Origin: Corynebacterium kalinowskii
GTDB lineage: Bacteria > Actinomycetota > Actinomycetes > Mycobacteriales > Mycobacteriaceae
Length of the DNA: 64,000 nt
Reading direction: 5' to 3'
Assembly: GCF_009734385.1 (NCBI RefSeq)
Contig: NZ_CP046452.1
Location: forward strand, 2,356,001 to 2,420,000
The notes below the pieces were generated by a model. That model saw only the letters and a list, made by a program, of their open reading frames with translations, ran no database searches and had not been told where the DNA came from. Position 1 is the first letter of the stretch; every line of letters begins with the position of its first letter. A program made the position numbers and the translations under genes. Shown piece after piece: positions 1-6,769 of this stretch.

Positions 1-1016
1 CTAAGGCGGAGCTGACGCTGGAGGATATTTGGGAGCCGTGGTTGGCGACGAAGTCCAAGGCGTCAGCAAAGACCCGTAACGACTACGTGTCCCTGTGGAA
101 CGTGCATATTCAGCCGGTGTGGGGCGCAATGCGGTGCGGGGATATCCACAGGCCGGCAGTGACCGCGTGGCTACCCACCCTGACCACCATGAAAGGTGTG
201 AAGGACGGGGACCCGCCGCGCCCGTTGGGTTCCTCGCAGGTGCGCAAAGCTGGGCAAATGATGAAGAGCCTGCTCGACATGGCCGACGAACTCGGGGCGA
301 TCAACAAAAACCCTTTGAAAAGCGGCGACGTCCCACGGCAGGCGAAGGCGGAGCGCCGCTACCTGAAGGTCTGGGAAATCGACGCCATCCTCAAGGCCGC
401 ACCCACCGACGCCGCGCGACTGCTGCTTAGGGTGCTGCTCATGACCGGCCTGCGCCCAGGCGAAGCAAAGGGACTCAAGGTGCGAGACCTCGACGTACAG
501 CGCGGGCGCCTAGCGATCCGCCGTGACGTTGACGATCTCGGTCGCGTCGGCGACGTCAAAACCTACAAACACCGCGACGTCCCCATCGGAGGCCAAGTCC
601 TAGAGCTACTGGCCACGGCCGCCAACGGACGCGACGATGACGCCTGGCTCGTACCCGACGAACACGGCGCCGTATGGACCACCGCACGCTGGCGCACCAT
701 CTGGGCAACAATCCTGATCCACACCGGTATCGGTGATCTCGACACCTACGAGCTCCGCCACACTGCCGCTAGTTTGGCGATCGCTGCCGGCGCTGACGTC
801 AAGACCGTGCAGCTAATGCTCGGGCACAGCAGCGCCACAACGACACTCGACGTGTACGGCCACCTCTGGGAAGAAGGACTCGACTCGCTCCCCGGCGCGA
901 TGGACGCTCTCATGGAGCGGGAGCGTGAGCGCCTGGCGGCCGAGGCAGAGTCACGTGAAATGTCGGAGGCAGAGCGGCGACGGGCGCGGTTCAAGGTTGT
1001 TAGCAGCGCCAACTAA
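1..1016 (+). CDS. Tyrosine recombinase/phage-type integrase, 5' end outside the window
   Basis: The reading frame is open to the left edge (first complete codon at base 3), so the N-terminus is missing. The visible part begins with an N-terminal SAM-like core-binding domain (LTLEDIWEPWL). The catalytic domain follows from about base 350: the first catalytic Arg lies in MTGLRPGEAKGL, box II is YELRHTAASLAIAAG, then LGHSSATTTLDVYGHL with the His and the nucleophile Tyr. The first residue of the usual HxxR motif is Tyr here (YELR), while the Arg and following His are kept. The C-terminus is a charged tail rich in Glu and Arg. Phage and integrative-element integrases of this type often recombine at tRNA 3' ends, and a tRNA-Arg gene lies 2.9 kb away with its 3' end facing this gene. 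It is probably a functional site-specific recombinase of an integrated element. Confidence 0.9.
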   Translation, partial: KAELTLEDIWEPWLATKSKASAKTRNDYVSLWNVHIQPVWGAMRCGDIHRPAVTAWLPTLTTMKGVKDGDPPRPLGSSQVRKAGQMMKSLLDMADELGAINKNPLKSGDVPRQAKAERRYLKVWEIDAILKAAPTDAARLLLRVLLMTGLRPGEAKGLKVRDLDVQRGRLAIRRDVDDLGRVGDVKTYKHRDVPIGGQVLELLATAANGRDDDAWLVPDEHGAVWTTARWRTIWATILIHTGIGDLDTYELRHTAASLAIAAGADVKTVQLMLGHSSATTTLDVYGHLWEEGLDSLPGAMDALMERERERLAAEAESREMSEAERRRARFKVVSSAN

Positions 1017-1345
1017 GATTGCGGAACGCTGTACCGCTCTGCATCTTGATAGAAAGCCTCGTCGTTGATTGTAATTGCGAGGTGAACTCCGCTTGCCGGA
1101 TCGTCCTTTTCCAGGACCGCGAAATCGATTGCGCGGGTTGCTGAATTCGAGCTGTTTAGATCTCGAATACTCCAGTTCTGTACTCGGCTCGTAAGTACTG
1201 AGCCTGGCCACAGTGATGCAACTTGGGAACTAGCCCACGCCCATGCTTCTCGTCGTGATGAAAAGCCAGTTTTCCAGGCATAGGTCCTATACCGATCGTT
1301 TGGTAGCTGTTGAACGTAATCTTCAAGTAGCGCGATAAATGTCAT
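1013..1345 (-). CDS. Hypothetical protein (110 aa) of the accessory segment
   Basis: I do not recognise the family. The chosen start (MTFIALLEDYVQQLPND) has a GGAAGC stretch just upstream. A longer version from 1387 adds 14 residues that look non-coding. The protein has an N-terminal amphipathic helix, a Trp-rich segment (EAWAWASSQVASLWPG) and a C-terminal portion predicted to form strands (AIDFAVLEKDD, VHLAITIND). No membrane segment or signal peptide is visible. Its stop overlaps the integrase stop by 4 bases in convergent orientation. Base composition is lower in GC than in the core genes, which fits foreign origin. It could be a real cargo gene or a spurious frame. Confidence 0.5.
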   Translation of the reverse strand: MTFIALLEDYVQQLPNDRYRTYAWKTGFSSRREAWAWASSQVASLWPGSVLTSRVQNWSIRDLNSSNSATRAIDFAVLEKDDPASGVHLAITINDEAFYQDAERYSVPQS

Positions 1346-1404
1346 GCTTCCAGTATGTGGGGCCCGATGGGAGCGAGGCAATAGCAAAGTGCCAACTTTT
1401 TGGA

Positions 1405-1434
1405 GCTACTGCTCCGAATACACGGAGCAGTAGC
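1405..1434. repeat. Perfect 12-bp inverted repeat with 6-nt loop
   Basis: GCTACTGCTCCG and its exact reverse complement flank AATACA. It sits downstream of the three-gene operon on the minus strand and upstream of the small hypothetical gene. No T-tract follows on either strand, so it is not a classic intrinsic terminator. It may be an mRNA 3'-stabilising hairpin, a terminator lacking a U-tract, or a protein-binding site. Nothing else is recognisable in 1346-1531. Confidence 0.55.
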
Positions 1435-1531
1435 GTCGGGGTTGTACCCCTAGTATTCCTGGTTGGGCCGGTCGGCAGAAGCAGTCCCTCGGAGATGAGT
1501 GTAGGCAAAATGCGCGGACTCAACCAATGAG

Positions 1532-2248
1532 CTAAACGGTCGCTTTTCGCAATTCCTTGATATGAGAATTCATGTCTTTTCTGAGCTTTGATATCTCAGC
1601 TGGATCTTTGAGCTTATCCTGACGTCTTACCCCGTGAACCTTTTCACGCAACCAATTGATGCAGTTGCTCGTCTGCTCCGCAATTTCCTCCGAAGTTTCG
1701 GCATCCAACTCACTGCACCATGTCTCTATGAATTCTGTTTCATTTAGAAAGGAATTCACGGGTAGGTGAAACTTCTCGATCGGAACATACACCCTGGTCG
1801 AATAGTTCACCCATCGTTGCAGCAATATGTTTATCCCTGTTGGAGAAAGAATTGCAGTTCGGTCTTGCAAGGATGCTGTCGGGACTATATGCAGATCGTC
1901 AAAATGTACGATCCAATCCTCTCCGGTATCCAGTTCCTGCGCTAGATCAGGCAGGCACATCTTGGCGAAATTTCCCTCCCAATCACGTTGTTTCTTCCAT
2001 GTCGGCCCCATCTTCAATTCTGCCACTAGCAGTTTTGGACGTATCTCCGTTCCTTTGACTCTCATCGAACAAGGATGCTGAAGCACTATAACTACTTTAG
2101 GTCCCTCTGAACCCTCTAGAAATACGTTTTCAAAAACATCGCCTGTCAGTATCGGTCGCCCTGCATAGATATCATCTTTAAGCGCCCAATACAGAACTTC
2201 TGAGTTGCATTTGTCCCCGACGATCGGAGAGTCAAATCTCTTATCCAT
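1532..2248 (-). CDS. Unknown protein with HPCSMR motif, third gene of the TIGR04255 operon
   Basis: 238 residues, no signal peptide or membrane segment. The N-terminal half has a GDVFENVFL segment, then a hydrophobic strand leading to VVIVLQHPCSMR at residues 52-63. I recall similar 'HPCSMR' proteins from actinobacteria, always of unknown function. The C-terminus is highly charged and helical (KLRKDMNSHIKELRK). It starts 2 bases after the stop of the HTH gene, so translation is likely coupled. The HPC motif (His-Pro-Cys) could be catalytic or metal-binding, but this is inference. Composition is AT-richer than the surrounding core genome, as for its two operon partners. Confidence 0.75.
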   Translation of the reverse strand: MDKRFDSPIVGDKCNSEVLYWALKDDIYAGRPILTGDVFENVFLEGSEGPKVVIVLQHPCSMRVKGTEIRPKLLVAELKMGPTWKKQRDWEGNFAKMCLPDLAQELDTGEDWIVHFDDLHIVPTASLQDRTAILSPTGINILLQRWVNYSTRVYVPIEKFHLPVNSFLNETEFIETWCSELDAETSEEIAEQTSNCINWLREKVHGVRRQDKLKDPAEISKLRKDMNSHIKELRKATV

Positions 2249-2250
2249 GG

Positions 2251-2880
2251 CTACCCTTTTGGCCTAATAGAGTAGTTTCCGTCACTTTCCATGGTAACGA
2301 CGAAATCGGAAGCAAACTCTTCACGCCACTGAGGATTGAACTTCGTCAAAATATCTTCCGGATCCTCTTGGCCATTGGCATAATCAAAAATCAAGTCGGT
2401 TCGCTGCGAAACATACAAATCAATTGGAGTAATGGGAGCACTATCTACGACCGGCATTTCAAACCAAGAGGCCACTTCAGTCACATAGTGAGTATTTTGA
2501 ATGATATCTAAGGCCGCATTCAAAGCAGCAAGCTTTTGGCGGCTATCTGGAGATATTGACTGACCTTTTCGCCACTTTCGCACGGCGGGTACAGAAACTC
2601 CAACAAGCTGCGCGATATGGCGCCACGAAAATCCAAGTTCAACCAAGTTATCCAATAGATCGTAGGCAGGACTCTTCTTTAGTTCCGCAGTCTTCATCCT
2701 CCAGGCAGCTGCTTGTGCATCACCGTGAATTTTTTCTGCTTGCGTTCTAGCGAACCCGACCATTGACCTGTGATGACCTGCTCTCTCCGCAAGTTTGCTC
2801 ATCTCAGAGAAAGGGTCGAAGTTGCCGACTTGAAAAGCATCACGTGGTCGCTCATTGGCTTGAGGTGAACTAAGACCCAT
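2251..2880 (-). CDS. Helix-turn-helix protein, possibly MbcA/ParS-like antitoxin or regulator
   Basis: 209 residues. A clear helix-turn-helix lies at about 84-106 (FSWRHIAQLVGVSVPAVRKW). It is preceded by a helical N-terminal region with a long helix (SMVGFARTQAEKIHGDAQAA) and followed by an all-helical segment and a TPIDLYVSQRTDLIFDYA stretch. That order resembles Xre/MbcA/ParS antitoxins, where the HTH is followed by a toxin-binding domain, but the resemblance is weak and no RES toxin is present. The start overlaps the end of the TIGR04255 gene by 11 bases and the stop is 2 bases before the next gene. It likely regulates this operon, possibly through the TGTAACT direct repeats in the promoter. 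Confidence 0.75.
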   Translation of the reverse strand: MGLSSPQANERPRDAFQVGNFDPFSEMSKLAERAGHHRSMVGFARTQAEKIHGDAQAAAWRMKTAELKKSPAYDLLDNLVELGFSWRHIAQLVGVSVPAVRKWRKGQSISPDSRQKLAALNAALDIIQNTHYVTEVASWFEMPVVDSAPITPIDLYVSQRTDLIFDYANGQEDPEDILTKFNPQWREEFASDFVVTMESDGNYSIRPKG

Positions 2881-3706
2881 TTTCCAGCACTTCCTTTCGA
2901 AGTTTTTCGGTTATCAAGCTTTCAAACACTTCTCTCACGGGCTTGTGCATTTCATCCATAAGGTCCAACATTGCGCTTTCAGCGAGCTGCCTTTGCACGT
3001 TTTGATCTACCGCTATGTCGAGGAGGAAATAAGGACCCGGGTTCGGTGTCAGCCTCTTGAAATTTTCAGAACCAGAAAACTCGTACCCTTCGGATGCTCC
3101 ATATCGAAGTCTTAAGAATGCATCGGAACCTATTTGATAGGCCACTGCAGTTTGTCGCACCCCGTTTTCAAGCAGCAACCTCGAAAGTTCGGGTAGCTCC
3201 TGCAGCAAACTTTTAGCTACCCAATCACTCCATTTCACAGTGCCCTCCGCATCCAATGGAGCCCTAATCTCATCAAGGTAACGAATACCCATCCTGTTAA
3301 CTTTCTGAACCTTGGATGAGGTAAAAACGATCGCCATCACCTTTGAAGTAAGTTCCCTAAGACTTTGGTAACCCTTGTAGTTAGTCGTTTCGAATACGCA
3401 GCTAGTTTCAAAAGTTCCGGGCGGATTAATCGGTGAACTAAAAATTGAACAGTGCGTTCTTCGGTCCCTACTAGACCAACGTGGCGAAGTTAGTTCTTCA
3501 AAGTTGGGTTCCTTTTCCTTGCTTGGATCGAATGCGAAGTGATGTCCCTTCATCTCGAACCGTTCAGGAAGAGTGTCCTTCAGAATGACTCCGATTTGAG
3601 CAAAGATCTCTTGTTCGATAGGACCCAAAGTTTGAAGCTCGATCTCAAAAGACACCAAAACTATCGGTGCATTTTGGTAAATCTTGGCAGCAGTCATACT
3701 AGCCAT
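2870..3706 (-). CDS. TIGR04255 family protein, first gene of the accessory operon
   Basis: 278 residues. The N-terminal signature IYQNAPIVLVSFEIEL matches the 'Y-x-x-API' opening of TIGR04255 proteins. Later family-like segments are NRMGIRYLDEI, DAFLRLRYGASEGYEF and GPYFLLDIAVDQN. The family is sporadically distributed in bacteria, usually in accessory regions, and has no established function. No membrane segment or enzyme motif is visible. The ATG at 3706 is 15-16 bases downstream of the predicted transcription start. No strong ribosome site is seen, and ATG codon 4 is an alternative start. The gene leads an operon with an HTH protein and the HPCSMR protein. A role in defence or toxin-antitoxin function is possible but only inferred. 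Confidence 0.8.
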   Translation of the reverse strand: MASMTAAKIYQNAPIVLVSFEIELQTLGPIEQEIFAQIGVILKDTLPERFEMKGHHFAFDPSKEKEPNFEELTSPRWSSRDRRTHCSIFSSPINPPGTFETSCVFETTNYKGYQSLRELTSKVMAIVFTSSKVQKVNRMGIRYLDEIRAPLDAEGTVKWSDWVAKSLLQELPELSRLLLENGVRQTAVAYQIGSDAFLRLRYGASEGYEFSGSENFKRLTPNPGPYFLLDIAVDQNVQRQLAESAMLDLMDEMHKPVREVFESLITEKLRKEVLENGS

Positions 3707-3727
3707 GTTAGCCCGAAATCAACTGAG

Positions 3728-3756
3728 AATGTAACTGAAACTGTAACTAGTTGCAA
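3728..3756 (-). promoter_or_regulatory. Promoter of the TIGR04255 operon with TGTAACT direct repeats
   Basis: On the minus strand a TTGCAA -35 box (3751-3756) and a TACATT -10 box (3728-3733) are separated by exactly 17 bases. Two direct TGTAACT repeats on the plus strand (3730-3736 and 3742-3748, 12-base period) overlap the spacer and -10 box. They are a plausible operator for the operon's HTH protein (inference). Confidence 0.55.
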
Positions 3757-3896
3757 GTATTTACCAACTTCTAAGTTTCATGCCGCCACCCCCTTCGGCG
3801 TTCCCCCTATGTTCCCTCTGCGTTCCCTCAGCGTGCCGTCTTAGACTCAATGAGCAGCAACAACTCACAACAGCTACACTTACCCAGAAATGCGAA

Positions 3897-3933
3897 AAAG
3901 ACCCAGGCAAACGGTATGTTTACCTGGGTCTTT
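3897..3933 (-). terminator. Intrinsic terminator downstream of tRNA-Arg
   Basis: On the minus strand AAAGACCCAGG pairs with CCTGGGTCTTT across a short loop, and a T-run follows. It lies 5 bases beyond the tRNA-Arg 3' end. The stretch 3757-3896 between it and the operon promoter holds only imperfect TTCCCTC-type repeats. Confidence 0.85.
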
Positions 3934-3938
3934 GCTGG

Positions 3939-4011
3939 TGCGCCCGGAGGGATTCGAACCCCCAACCTTCTGATCCGTAGTCAGATGCTCTATCCGTTGA
4001 GCTACGGGCGC
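3939..4011 (-). tRNA. tRNA-Arg(ACG)
   Basis: The minus strand folds as a full cloverleaf: acceptor GCGCCCG/CGGGCGC, D arm GCTC/GAGC, anticodon stem TCTGA/TCAGA with loop CTACGGA (anticodon ACG), and T loop TTCGAAT. CCA is not encoded. Its 3' end faces the integrase-bearing segment, which makes it the probable attachment site of that element. Confidence 0.97.
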
Positions 4012-4055
4012 AAATTTCACCAGGCCCGGTGAAACCCCCACTTTAGGTGGGTGAG

Positions 4056-4140
4056 CGGAGATGACAGGATTTGAACCTGCGGTCCCCGGAGGGACAACTC
4101 CTTAGCAGGGAGCCCCATTCGGCCTCTCTGGCACATCTCC
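4056..4140 (-). tRNA. tRNA-Ser(GCT)
   Basis: The minus strand starts with GGAGATG and ends with CATCTCC plus discriminator G. The anticodon loop CTGCTAA gives anticodon GCT. A long variable arm (TCCCTCCGGGGA) is typical of serine tRNAs. It lies 44 bases upstream of tRNA-Arg on the same strand, so the two are probably co-transcribed. Confidence 0.96.
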
Positions 4141-4350
4141 AGCAGTTATCACAGTTGTGAAAACCTTTAGCAATCCTACAGGGCTATGCATAATCTTCCA
4201 AAACGTCCACATCACCCGGCGAGATCGACCTAAACAGCATGCATAATGCACATAACGAACAGGTGACAAATTGGTATTCGAATGGGAAAGGTGCGCTAAG
4301 CGGGGTACGGTTTTGGACGGAAATACTGATATCTCAATTTTGGAGTAATC

Positions 4351-5094
4351 GTGCACTCTCAACTGTCCGCTCGCCTCTTCGCCGAGTTCCTCGGCACGTT
4401 CGTCCTCGTCTTCGGTGGCTGCGGTTCCGCAATCTTCGCGGCGCAGGTCCTTACCGATGACAAGGCCGTCAACATGGGCATCGGCTTCGTCGGCGTCTCC
4501 CTCGCATTCGGCCTCACCGTCCTAACCATGGCCTACGCAGTAGGCCACATCTCCGGCGGCCACTTCAACCCTGCAGTCACCCTCGGTGCTTTCTTGGCAG
4601 GCCGTATCGACGCCAAGAACGTCCTCCCTTACTGGGTTACCCAGCTGGTAGCTGGCGCTGTCGCTGGTGGCGTCCTGTACGTCATTGCTTCCGGCAAGGA
4701 GGGGTTCAATGCTGTGGAGTCCGGCTTCGCAACGAATGGCTACGGCGACCTATCCCCTAACGGATACTCCCTGATGGCTGTGCTGATCGCTGAGATCGTG
4801 CTGACCGCCATCTTCCTCTTCGTCATCCTCGGCTCCACCGACAAGCGCGCCCCACAGGGCTTCGCGCCGATCGCCATTGGCCTCGCGCTGACCCTGATCC
4901 ACTTGATCTCTATCCCAATCTCCAACACCTCCGTCAACCCAGCCCGTTCCTTGGGCGTGGCGCTGTACGCAGGTTCCGAACCGCTGGCCCAGGTGTGGGC
5001 GTTCTTCGTCGCACCGCTCATCGGCGCAGCGATCGCTGGCGTAGCGTATAAGTTCGTCTTCCCAGACGAGACTGACGTGCTTCTCGAGCGCTAA
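4351..5094 (+). CDS. aqpZ: Aquaporin Z (MIP family water channel)
   Basis: 247-residue inner-membrane channel for water. Both NPA boxes are present: [11 protein letters not shown] (NPA at 73-75) and NTSVNPARS (NPA at 196-198). The sequence between them ([20 protein letters not shown]) closely follows E. coli AqpZ, including the His of the selectivity filter, so water rather than glycerol is the likely substrate. Six hydrophobic segments fit the family, and length is normal. The start is a GTG at 4351 with GGAG 6 bases upstream. It stands alone between the tRNA genes and a strong bidirectional terminator. Bases 4141-4350 upstream hold no gene. Confidence 0.95.
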   Translation: MHSQLSARLFAEFLGTFVLVFGGCGSAIFAAQVLTDDKAVNMGIGFVGVSLAFGLTVLTMAYAVGHISGGHFNPAVTLGAFLAGRIDAKNVLPYWVTQLVAGAVAGGVLYVIASGKEGFNAVESGFATNGYGDLSPNGYSLMAVLIAEIVLTAIFLFVILGSTDKRAPQGFAPIAIGLALTLIHLISIPISNTSVNPARSLGVALYAGSEPLAQVWAFFVAPLIGAAIAGVAYKFVFPDETDVLLER

Positions 5095-5107
5095 TTGCGC
5101 ATAAAAC

Positions 5108-5135
5108 ATGCCCCCGACCTTCTGGCCGGGGGCAT
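5108..5135. terminator. Bidirectional intrinsic terminator between aqpZ and DUF5926
   Basis: ATGCCCCCG and CGGGGGCAT form a 9-bp GC-rich stem with a 10-base loop, between two convergent genes. Confidence 0.8.
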
Positions 5136-5146
5136 TATGCATGGTG

Positions 5147-6052
5147 CTAGCGGATCGTCACCTGTCGGGATTTGATGTTCTCGAGGGCGCGACGCGCATC
5201 AGCAGAGAGCTCTTCATCGGCTTCGATCGAGGCTGCGATCTTCTTGTCGAGCTTCTCCAGCAGCGGGCCGTAGGTGTCGTAGGCGACATCGACAGGCAGG
5301 TCCCAGACCGGAACGGCAATGCCGTGGGTGCGGAAAACACCGGCGAACTTGGTGCCTTCGCCAAGGTCAAGGGCGCCGGCTGCGGAGATGCGTGCGAGGG
5401 CGCGCATGAGCTTGTCTTCGTCGTCGGTGCGGACCCAGCGGATGTGTGCCTTGTCGCCTGGGTCGATCCACCAGGCGACGCCGTCGAAGGAGCCGGTGAC
5501 CTGGCGGGACGGCATGATGGTGTCGTTGGCGGCTTGCAGGGACTGAGCGGTCGCTGGGTCCAGGGACGCATCGGCTGGTAGCCACCAGTTGAAGTCTTCG
5601 CGAGCTTCGACGGTCAGGGGGCCGGTGGCGTCGAGAAGCGTGTCGAGCGCCGGCTGGGTGCCATCAGCCGCGGTGGAGGCCAGGGTGGCGCCCGGCGTGG
5701 CGTCCTTTGCCCACGCGAGGGCGAACGCGAGGTCGCGACCTGGGTTGTGGGTGTGGGACTGGGTTTGCAGGGCCACGAAGGCGGTGCCGTCGTCCCAGAC
5801 CATCGCGCCGGCTGCGCCGGGGAGAACGGTGGCGACGTAGACGTCGCGGTCGAAGCCCGTCACAGGGAGCTTCGCGAGGGCGGAAGGGACGAACTCCTGG
5901 AGAGCGACCAGGTCGGCCTCCATTGCGAGGCCGCCGTATGGGCGTGGGTCGCGATCGAGGGCGGCACGTTCGGCAGCGCGGGCGGCGAGCTTTGCTTGTC
6001 GACGGCTCATGCCCTCCGGCAGCTGCTCGTCATTCTTCTTCTTTTTAGCCAT
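5147..6052 (-). CDS. DUF5926 family protein
   Basis: 301 residues of a conserved actinobacterial family of unknown function (DUF5926), sometimes labelled SecA-related in annotations without good reason. The start MAKKKKNDEQLPEGMSRRQAKLAARAAERAAL is typical: a Lys/Arg-rich N-terminus, then a globular domain rich in Trp, Asp and Ala. An AAGGAG sequence lies one base from the ATG, an unusually short spacing. A longer frame to 6130 would overlap the upstream gene. It is soluble with no signal peptide or membrane segment. It follows the phosphodiesterase gene by 5 bases and is likely the last gene of a pyk-GDPD-DUF5926 operon. Confidence 0.9.
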   Translation of the reverse strand: MAKKKKNDEQLPEGMSRRQAKLAARAAERAALDRDPRPYGGLAMEADLVALQEFVPSALAKLPVTGFDRDVYVATVLPGAAGAMVWDDGTAFVALQTQSHTHNPGRDLAFALAWAKDATPGATLASTAADGTQPALDTLLDATGPLTVEAREDFNWWLPADASLDPATAQSLQAANDTIMPSRQVTGSFDGVAWWIDPGDKAHIRWVRTDDEDKLMRALARISAAGALDLGEGTKFAGVFRTHGIAVPVWDLPVDVAYDTYGPLLEKLDKKIAASIEADEELSADARRALENIKSRQVTIR

Positions 6053-6057
6053 GCTCC

Positions 6058-6768
6058 TTAAGATACCGTGCGCAGCGCCAACTCCGGGTAATTGGTCGCG
6101 AGCATGTCCACGCCGTGTTCCTGAGCCCACAACATGTCGGCCGGGTCATCGACGGTCCACAAGTAGGTGCGTTCGTATTCTTGCAATTCTGCGGGGTTCG
6201 CCTTCGCAGCTTCGATGGACATGCCCAGGCCCATGGGCTGGCACCAGCGGGCGGCAGTTTTCCAGGACAGCGAGGGCTTGTCGTCGCGAAGCAAGATGCG
6301 GTCGAGCTGCGGCGCTAGGTTCTGGATGTTCCGGATGGCGAGTGGGGCGAAGGAGATGAAGTGCATGCGCGGGTCGTCAAGCAACCCTGCATAACGCAGT
6401 CGTACCACGATTTGTTCTTCCACCATTTTGCCGTAGCGGCTCGGGTGCTTGGCCTCGATGTAGAGGTGCCGATCCGGGTATTCCTGCATCAATTCCAGGA
6501 GCGAGTCCAGCAGCAGCGGCTCCTGCGGCGACTCCGCGGTGCCGAAGTTGAATTCGCGCAACTGTGCATAATGCATGTTTTCCACGCGACCGGTGCCGTT
6601 GGAGACGCGTTCGATGTTTGAGTCGTGTACACAGACGAGCTGGCCGTCGCGGGTGAGGCGGACGTCGCATTCGACGGCAGGTGCGCCGAGTGCCAGCGCC
6701 GATTCAAAAGCGATTTGGGTCAGTTCGGGGTGCGCCCCGGAATCTCCTCGATGAGCGATGATCTGCAT
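6058..6768 (-). CDS. glpQ: Glycerophosphodiester phosphodiesterase
   Basis: 236 residues, a TIM-barrel GDPD enzyme that hydrolyses glycerophosphodiesters to glycerol 3-phosphate and an alcohol. The start MQIIAHRGDSGAHPEL carries the first catalytic His-Arg (HRG). VECDVRLTRDGQLVCVHDSNIERVSNG contains the Glu-x-Asp metal ligands and the second catalytic His, and LYIEAKHPSR supplies a further acidic metal ligand. The C-terminal WTVDDP motif is typical. There is no signal peptide, so it is cytoplasmic. The start at 6768 is 1 base beyond the pyk stop, suggesting coupling. C. glutamicum also has a glpQ gene near its second pyruvate kinase gene (recalled). Confidence 0.92.
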   Translation of the reverse strand: MQIIAHRGDSGAHPELTQIAFESALALGAPAVECDVRLTRDGQLVCVHDSNIERVSNGTGRVENMHYAQLREFNFGTAESPQEPLLLDSLLELMQEYPDRHLYIEAKHPSRYGKMVEEQIVVRLRYAGLLDDPRMHFISFAPLAIRNIQNLAPQLDRILLRDDKPSLSWKTAARWCQPMGLGMSIEAAKANPAELQEYERTYLWTVDDPADMLWAQEHGVDMLATNYPELALRTVS

Positions 6769-6769
6769 G

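Noticed and set aside
1339..1530. 63-codon plus-strand frame in the accessory gap
   Set aside because: Translated across a perfect hairpin, no ribosome site and no homology I can recall.
4102..4362. 86-codon minus-strand frame overlapping tRNA-Ser and the aqpZ start
   Set aside because: It overlaps a tRNA gene and a promoter region and shows no family features.
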